Shown here piece by piece: positions 15,651 through 19,098 of a DNA stretch of 19,098 nucleotides. Location: the NCBI GenBank assembly GCA_017883605.1, contig JADGNH010000024.1, positions 1 through 19,098 on the forward strand, read 5' to 3'. The notes below the pieces were generated by a model that saw only the letters and a list, made by a program, of their open reading frames with translations, did not search any database and was not told the origin of the DNA. Positions within the stretch are counted from its first letter, which is position 1. The number at the start of each line of letters is the position of its first letter. Position numbers and translations under genes: made by a program. Origin of the DNA: Methanobacteriaceae archaeon. GTDB lineage: Archaea; Methanobacteriota; Methanobacteria; Methanobacteriales; Methanobacteriaceae.

Positions 15651-15731
15651 TAACATCCTAAAAATTCAGTTTAAAATATAAATCTGGCTGTAACATCCTA
15701 AAAAATTCAGTTTAAAATATAAATCTGGCTG
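15651..15731 (+). repeat. 40-bp tandem duplication covering the 3' end of the DUF3221-like gene
   Basis: A 40-base unit starting TAACATCCTAAAAATTCAGT (15651-15690) is repeated at once at 15691-15731, differing by one extra A. The right copy contains the last codons and TGA stop of the minus-strand gene. The left copy is a silent duplicate of them. Confidence 0.92.
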
Positions 15732-16087
15732 GCGGTGATCTGGGGAGGGTAGGACTGCATGATGGGACCGGTGAATCTGATTTGTAAATTTTGTCCTGGT
15801 TTAAGATCGTCGAAAGAAGCGTTTTTAACTTCATTTCCCCGTTTATATGCTATATTTGTGTCTCTATTTATGGTAATTGAAACATTCTGATTCTTAGAAT
15901 TTCCTGTTACAATTCCCTGAACCAGAACAGAGTTTGGGGTGTTATTTTCATTATGTGAATCTTCCTTACAAATTCCAACAATTTTTCCTGCCATATCTAC
16001 CTTTTCACTGCTTGTAGCTGAAATAGCCCCGTAAACGAGCCCCATAAACAAAACAATCAGAATAGCAGCTAAGGTTATGACCCTCAT
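15707..16087 (-). CDS. Small exported protein resembling DUF3221 (YobA-like)
   Basis: About 126 residues. An N-terminal hydrophobic stretch (MRVITLAAILIVLFMGLVYG) is a signal peptide or anchor. The remainder is predicted to be mostly beta strand: VLVQGIVTG, VSITINRDTNIAYKRG, FDDLKPGQNLQIRFTGPI, then QSYPPQITASQIYIL. The 'dLkpGQ...f.G.i..SYPpQ..A..I.I' ending is what I associate with DUF3221/YobA-like proteins, whose function is not known. I start it at the ATG at 16087 because this gives a compact basic n-region and GGGCGAT lies just before it; an in-frame ATG at 16105 would add MVKGDK. The 3' end lies inside a 40-bp tandem duplication. It is alone, between the tRNA genes and a methyltransferase. 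Confidence 0.72.
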   Translation of the reverse strand: MRVITLAAILIVLFMGLVYGAISATSSEKVDMAGKIVGICKEDSHNENNTPNSVLVQGIVTGNSKNQNVSITINRDTNIAYKRGNEVKNASFDDLKPGQNLQIRFTGPIMQSYPPQITASQIYILN

Positions 16088-16105
16088 TTTATCGCCCTTG
16101 ACCAT

Positions 16106-16482
16106 CGACCATGATTTTTTCCTCTAGTTTTTATAATTTAATTCCATTAGCAATTAAATGTTTCGATAGGACGCTACAGTAGACACTTCCACTTAATATT
16201 TACAGATTTCTCTTATGAGCTTTCAACAAAAATTTTTTATATCAACAAAATATTTCTGGAACTATCCTGCTCAGGTATATCAACATTTTGTTAGTTATTC
16301 TATAAATGTTTTTAATGTAAATTTTAGTACATTATAATTTAGCAGAACAGTTTTTTTTTTTGATCACTGATAAAAAAATTATCACATATATAAAAAAAAT
16401 ATATGATTTTGATATGCCAATCATAAATGGAGGGTTAATCTATGGCATTTGTCTGGGATCCTTCAACTCTTTGAACCTGGTT
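16106..16482. other. AT-rich spacer with two adjacent A/T-loop hairpins
   Basis: A 377-bp gap. At 16368-16384, TGATAA-AAAAA-TTATCA forms a perfect small hairpin. Directly after it, CATATAT-AAAAAAA-ATATATG (16385-16405) forms another, with a T11 run just before (16351-16361). On the minus strand the loops read as T5-T8 runs 80-110 bases beyond the methyltransferase stop and may be its terminator. Two short ORFs here have no coding character. Confidence 0.55.
16368..16405 (-). terminator. Possible terminator of the methyltransferase gene
   Basis: Two small hairpins with oligo-T loops when read on the minus strand (T8 in TATATTTTTTTTATATA, T7 in ATAATTTTTTTATC). Oligo-T on the non-template strand is the known archaeal termination signal. 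The distance from the stop (about 80 bases) leaves the assignment tentative. Confidence 0.4.
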
Positions 16483-17208
16483 TTATTTTCTCCCCCCATA
16501 AATGGAGAAGATTCCGTACTTATAATAACAGTCCACCTGCTTGAATCCTGCTGATCTCAATATATTTAACTGTTTTTCCAGAGTATCTGGATGGTTATCA
16601 GGATTGTTTTTATACTGATCCGGAAGGTACTGGAAACTTTTCTCTGGTTTGAGTAAGGCCTCGTTTTCTGCAATCCACTCCTTCCAGAGCATCCGGTACC
16701 AATCCTCTAAATCCCCTGCTGGGGCTTTTATCACATCTATATTTAAGAAAAATCCACCTTCAGCGAGTTGATGGTGGATAGAATTGAAAAGGGCTTTTTT
16801 CTCCTCAGTGTGGAGATGATGAATTGCCAACGAAGATATTACGAAGTCAAAATCTGTGGTTAAAATATCCTCTTTTATGAGATCCTGAAATGTGGTGTGG
16901 ATATAATTCAACTTTTTGTAGGATTTAAGACGTTCTTGAGCAATTTTAAGCATCTCACTGGATCCATCTACCAGCTGTGCTTCGATTTCGTCATCAACTT
17001 CCAGTAAAGCCATGGTAACTTCTCCATTTCCACAGCCTAAATCAAGAAGCCTGGTTGGTCTTTGCAGTCGGTCCCTTTGGAAGTTCCGGTAGAATGATTG
17101 GACAAGTCTTAACAAACGTTTCCTTTCCAGTATATAGATATCCGCATTTTGAACAAAATCACGTGCATGTTTACCCTCAGCCCATTCTGATTCCTCAAAT
17201 CTAGCCAT
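16483..17208 (-). CDS. Class I SAM-dependent methyltransferase
   Basis: A 241-residue cytoplasmic methyltransferase. Motif I is LLDLGCGNGE at 54-63, binding SAM. Motif II ends with the acidic LVDGSSEML (Asp81), and DFVISSLAIHHL (121-132) corresponds to motif IV, followed by the helix and strand LAEGGFFLNIDVI. The C-terminal part includes a Trp/Lys-rich cap (DWYRMLWKEWIAENEALL) that probably shapes the acceptor pocket. The acceptor is not evident; the fold is shared by enzymes acting on small molecules, lipids and proteins. GAGATGAT precedes the ATG at 17208 at a 5-base spacing. Immediately upstream lies the broken gene of a different methyltransferase on the same strand. They share the fold but not close sequence, so they are not a recent duplication. 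Confidence 0.9.
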   Translation of the reverse strand: MARFEESEWAEGKHARDFVQNADIYILERKRLLRLVQSFYRNFQRDRLQRPTRLLDLGCGNGEVTMALLEVDDEIEAQLVDGSSEMLKIAQERLKSYKKLNYIHTTFQDLIKEDILTTDFDFVISSLAIHHLHTEEKKALFNSIHHQLAEGGFFLNIDVIKAPAGDLEDWYRMLWKEWIAENEALLKPEKSFQYLPDQYKNNPDNHPDTLEKQLNILRSAGFKQVDCYYKYGIFSIYGGRK

Positions 17209-17352
17209 GTTATATCATCTCAATCGTATTTCTGTATTTTAGTTTTATATGATTTATAATCTTTTTTTACTTATTTATTTCCCTGACCTTTGAAGAAGTT
17301 ATAAAAGAACACTCCCCCCGGTTGGGCAGTTCCATGCAAATCTTCAATGCCT

Positions 17353-18070
17353 TTATTCCAGGTTTCCAGCTGTCATGTTCTGTTCAAGGGCCTGTTCCTT
17401 CACTCCCTCCACCATAGCAATAATGGTGTTTTTAATGAACCCTTCAACCAATTCCGGTTTGGAAGAATCAACATAAACCACCCGAGGCGATATATGGATG
17501 TTTCTAAACCCCACATCCTGCAGGAGAGGATGAACTCGCCTTCCAATAAGCGGGTCACATTTCAGGTCTTGCTGGGCTTTAATGAGGCATTTCCATACTT
17601 GAACCGCCTCCGGTGTCTCCGGGTGGAAGTAGCAGGAGCCATGATCTCTTTCGATGACTGTGATGGAGCCATCTTTCTTTAGGACCCGCTTCAAACTTTC
17701 CAGGCCATTACAGGATCAGGGAGGTGTTCCAGCACGAAGCAGACAAAGACATGATCAAAGCTTCATCTTCAAAGGGCAGTGCCATAAGATCCGCCACCTG
17801 AAACTGGACGTTCTTAAATCCTTTATCCGTTAACGATTCTTTGGCCTGTTTTAAAGATTCATTGGAAATATCTATGGATGTTATGTTGTTTCAGGGTTGT
17901 TCTGGGCAAGTATTACAGTTTGGGCGCCTACACCGCAACCGACCTCGAGAAGTTGGTTGTCGGGAGGATTAAATCGAGTCGTGATTTAACAGATCTGAAA
18001 GGGTATCGGCCTGATCAAAGAGCCTCTCGGATTCTCGTGGGGAATAACCATGAACATAATCTTTTTTCAT
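17353..18070 (-). pseudogene. Frameshifted class I SAM-dependent methyltransferase
   Basis: Read across three frames, the minus strand from ATG 18070 gives a methyltransferase of about 240 residues: KKDYVHGYSPRESERLFDQ, then LLEVGCGVGAQTVILAQNN (motif I), IDISNESLKQAKES, VQFQVADLMALPFEDEA, VFVCFVLEHLPDPVMA, then KRVLKKDGSITVIERDHGS to the natural TAA. I infer four frame breaks, near 17974-17981 (after NHDS, running into TAA), 17881-17888 (ACAACATAAC), 17757-17763 (AAGCTTTG) and 17699-17706 (GGCCTGG). Several sit in short homopolymers, which also fits sequencing or assembly errors. All neighbouring genes are intact, which argues for a real pseudogene. Intact homologues of this type are known to me from methanogens, where the substrate is unassigned. 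The listed 113-residue piece at 17353-17694 is the C-terminal fragment only. Confidence 0.8.
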
Positions 18071-18125
18071 ACTACCGTTCCTAATTTAAGATGGATATGA
18101 TTCACTAATCGTCGAAATTATTAGT

Positions 18126-18812
18126 TTATCGGTTATTTAAAACTTTATATTGTGACCAGACTATGTCATCCTTTAATTTTTCAGTTTTAACCAGTATTAA
18201 CTGGATAATACTATTTGAGGATTCAAGATCAGGTGCTTGATAAATTGAACTGGGAGATGTACCCCCTACCAGTTGGGGATGAATCAAAACATGAACTTCA
18301 TCAACAAGGCCGGTACGGAGAAGAACACCATTTAAAACGCCCCCACTATCAACTCTTACAATTTTGATTTTAAATTGAGTATTTAGTTCTTCCAATGCTG
18401 CTTTTAGATCCACCTGCTGATATCCTACAATCAGGTAATTTATATATCGCTCATCTAAAAAGTCCAGATATTCTCTGCTGGTGGATCGGGAGCATAAAAC
18501 CAGAATATCACGGATATAGGGCATTTTTCGCGCTTCACTCCAGATACGAACCTGGCCTTTGCTGTCGGGAACTACTAATAATGGTCTTTCATCATCAGGG
18601 TCTCTTTCAGCTGGTTTAAAATTTTCCTGCCCTTCTTCGCGAAGCTCGCCGGGCTGGGCATTGAATCCAGTTAGTATCGTATTGCTTCCAGCTAAAACTG
18701 CGTCTACATCCCATTTAGATGCTAATTCATAATAGAGTTTCACATCAGCATGGAAGCCAGTTATGCGTCCGTCTAAACTAACTGCATTGTACAATATTAC
18801 AAATGGTAGCAT
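18126..18812 (-). CDS. RibD C-terminal / dihydrofolate-reductase-fold reductase
   Basis: A 228-residue protein of the RibD_C/DHFR-like fold, the family of NADPH-dependent reductases that includes the archaeal 2,5-diamino-6-ribosylaminopyrimidinone phosphate reductase of riboflavin and F420 synthesis. Evidence is the N-terminal strand and loop YNAVSLDGRITGF (8-20), WDVDAVLAGSNTILTG (34-49), RPLLVV, and near the C-terminus VRVDSGGVLNGVLLR followed by GLVDEVHVLIHPQLVGG, the classic family ending. It differs enough from the standard reductase (for example an acidic ELREEGQENF insertion near residue 56) that I would not call it the riboflavin enzyme. The ATG at 18812 has GAGGAG 7 bases upstream. 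It is alone on the minus strand, 55 bp before the start of the broken methyltransferase. Confidence 0.85.
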   Translation of the reverse strand: MLPFVILYNAVSLDGRITGFHADVKLYYELASKWDVDAVLAGSNTILTGFNAQPGELREEGQENFKPAERDPDDERPLLVVPDSKGQVRIWSEARKMPYIRDILVLCSRSTSREYLDFLDERYINYLIVGYQQVDLKAALEELNTQFKIKIVRVDSGGVLNGVLLRTGLVDEVHVLIHPQLVGGTSPSSIYQAPDLESSNSIIQLILVKTEKLKDDIVWSQYKVLNNR

Positions 18813-18920
18813 ATATTAACTCCTCTAGTTGTCCTTTAAGTCATTAATTGTCTTTTAAGCTTTATTTATTTTTTAAAGACTTTATTTGCTCTTAAATCTT
18901 ATATTATGTGCATTTAATGG

Positions 18921-19064
18921 TTATTTTAATCCCTTTAACTGTTCATTAATTAATTCTGCACTTTTTCCGGGTTTTTGGTGGTGAATGCAAACCCATGAAT
19001 CTGCCTCCACCAGGGAAAGCACCACCCAGGACTTCCCAGGGAATGGTATGTTTAAAGATTCCAA
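18921..19064 (-). CDS. Possible short or broken ORF at the right edge
   Basis: From 19064 to 18921 the minus strand reads 47 codons (TTG start, or continuing from further upstream) with SWVVLSLVEADSWVCIHHQ and a helical tail GKSAELINEQLKGLK. The base composition is richer in G and C than the flanking spacer, which suggests real coding sequence. The same frame has a TAA just upstream (19067-19065) and continues open as RITPQNISM to the edge, and no good ribosome-binding site is seen. It may be the end of a gene with a stop or frame break, or a small protein. I do not recognise it. Confidence 0.3.
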   Translation of the reverse strand: MESLNIPFPGKSWVVLSLVEADSWVCIHHQKPGKSAELINEQLKGLK

Positions 19065-19098
19065 AAATTACATGGAGATGTTCTGGGGAGTGATTCTA

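Noticed and set aside
16360..16554. 64-residue plus-strand ORF
   Set aside because: It begins in the A/T hairpins and overlaps the 3' end of the methyltransferase on the other strand, with no coding signal of its own.
17878..18084. 68-residue plus-strand ORF opposite the broken methyltransferase
   Set aside because: It is the antisense shadow of the methyltransferase motif I region.

Overview
The window reads as a chromosomal stretch of a methanogenic archaeon of the Methanobacteriales, most likely Methanobacterium or a close relative. Three things support this: a complete ftr gene (formylmethanofuran:tetrahydromethanopterin formyltransferase), a secreted cysteine peptidase carrying pseudomurein-binding repeats (pseudomurein is the wall polymer of this order), and archaeal ribosome-binding sites (AGGAGGT, GAGGTG, GGTGAT) with AT-rich, T-run-rich spacers. 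The genus is inferred from gene content, not from a database search.

Left part (1-6600): the tail of argG; a small BofA-like membrane protein; a flavin-binding split-barrel (PPOX-fold) protein; an AT-rich tandem repeat between convergent genes; the bifunctional NAD(P)H-hydrate repair enzyme; a two-helix potassium channel with an RCK domain whose C-terminal part is a threefold repeat; and a minus-strand pair made of a second PPOX-fold protein and ftr.

Middle (6600-14540): a flippase-like multi-pass membrane protein, an MJ0936/YfcE-type phosphoesterase and a 730-residue cell-wall peptidase, all on the minus strand. An 840-bp gene-free gap with a degenerate 27-29 bp repeat follows, then a plus-strand slipin and a TrkH-type potassium transporter.

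Right part (14540-19098): a metallo-beta-lactamase-fold hydrolase; tRNA-Trp with an intron and tRNA-Cys; a small exported DUF3221-like protein with a tandem duplication over its 3' end; an intact methyltransferase beside a methyltransferase pseudogene with about four frame breaks; a RibD/DHFR-fold reductase; and an unresolved ORF at the edge.

Themes: housekeeping metabolism (arginine, NADH repair, methanogenesis), potassium handling (channel and TrkH), envelope upkeep (peptidase, flippase-like protein, slipin) and tRNA genes. Many spacers hold short tandem duplications. Most interesting are the triplicated C-terminal module of the channel together with a possible internal start for a soluble RCK form, and the tRNA-Trp intron, which looks like a box C/D guide RNA aimed at C34 of its own tRNA.
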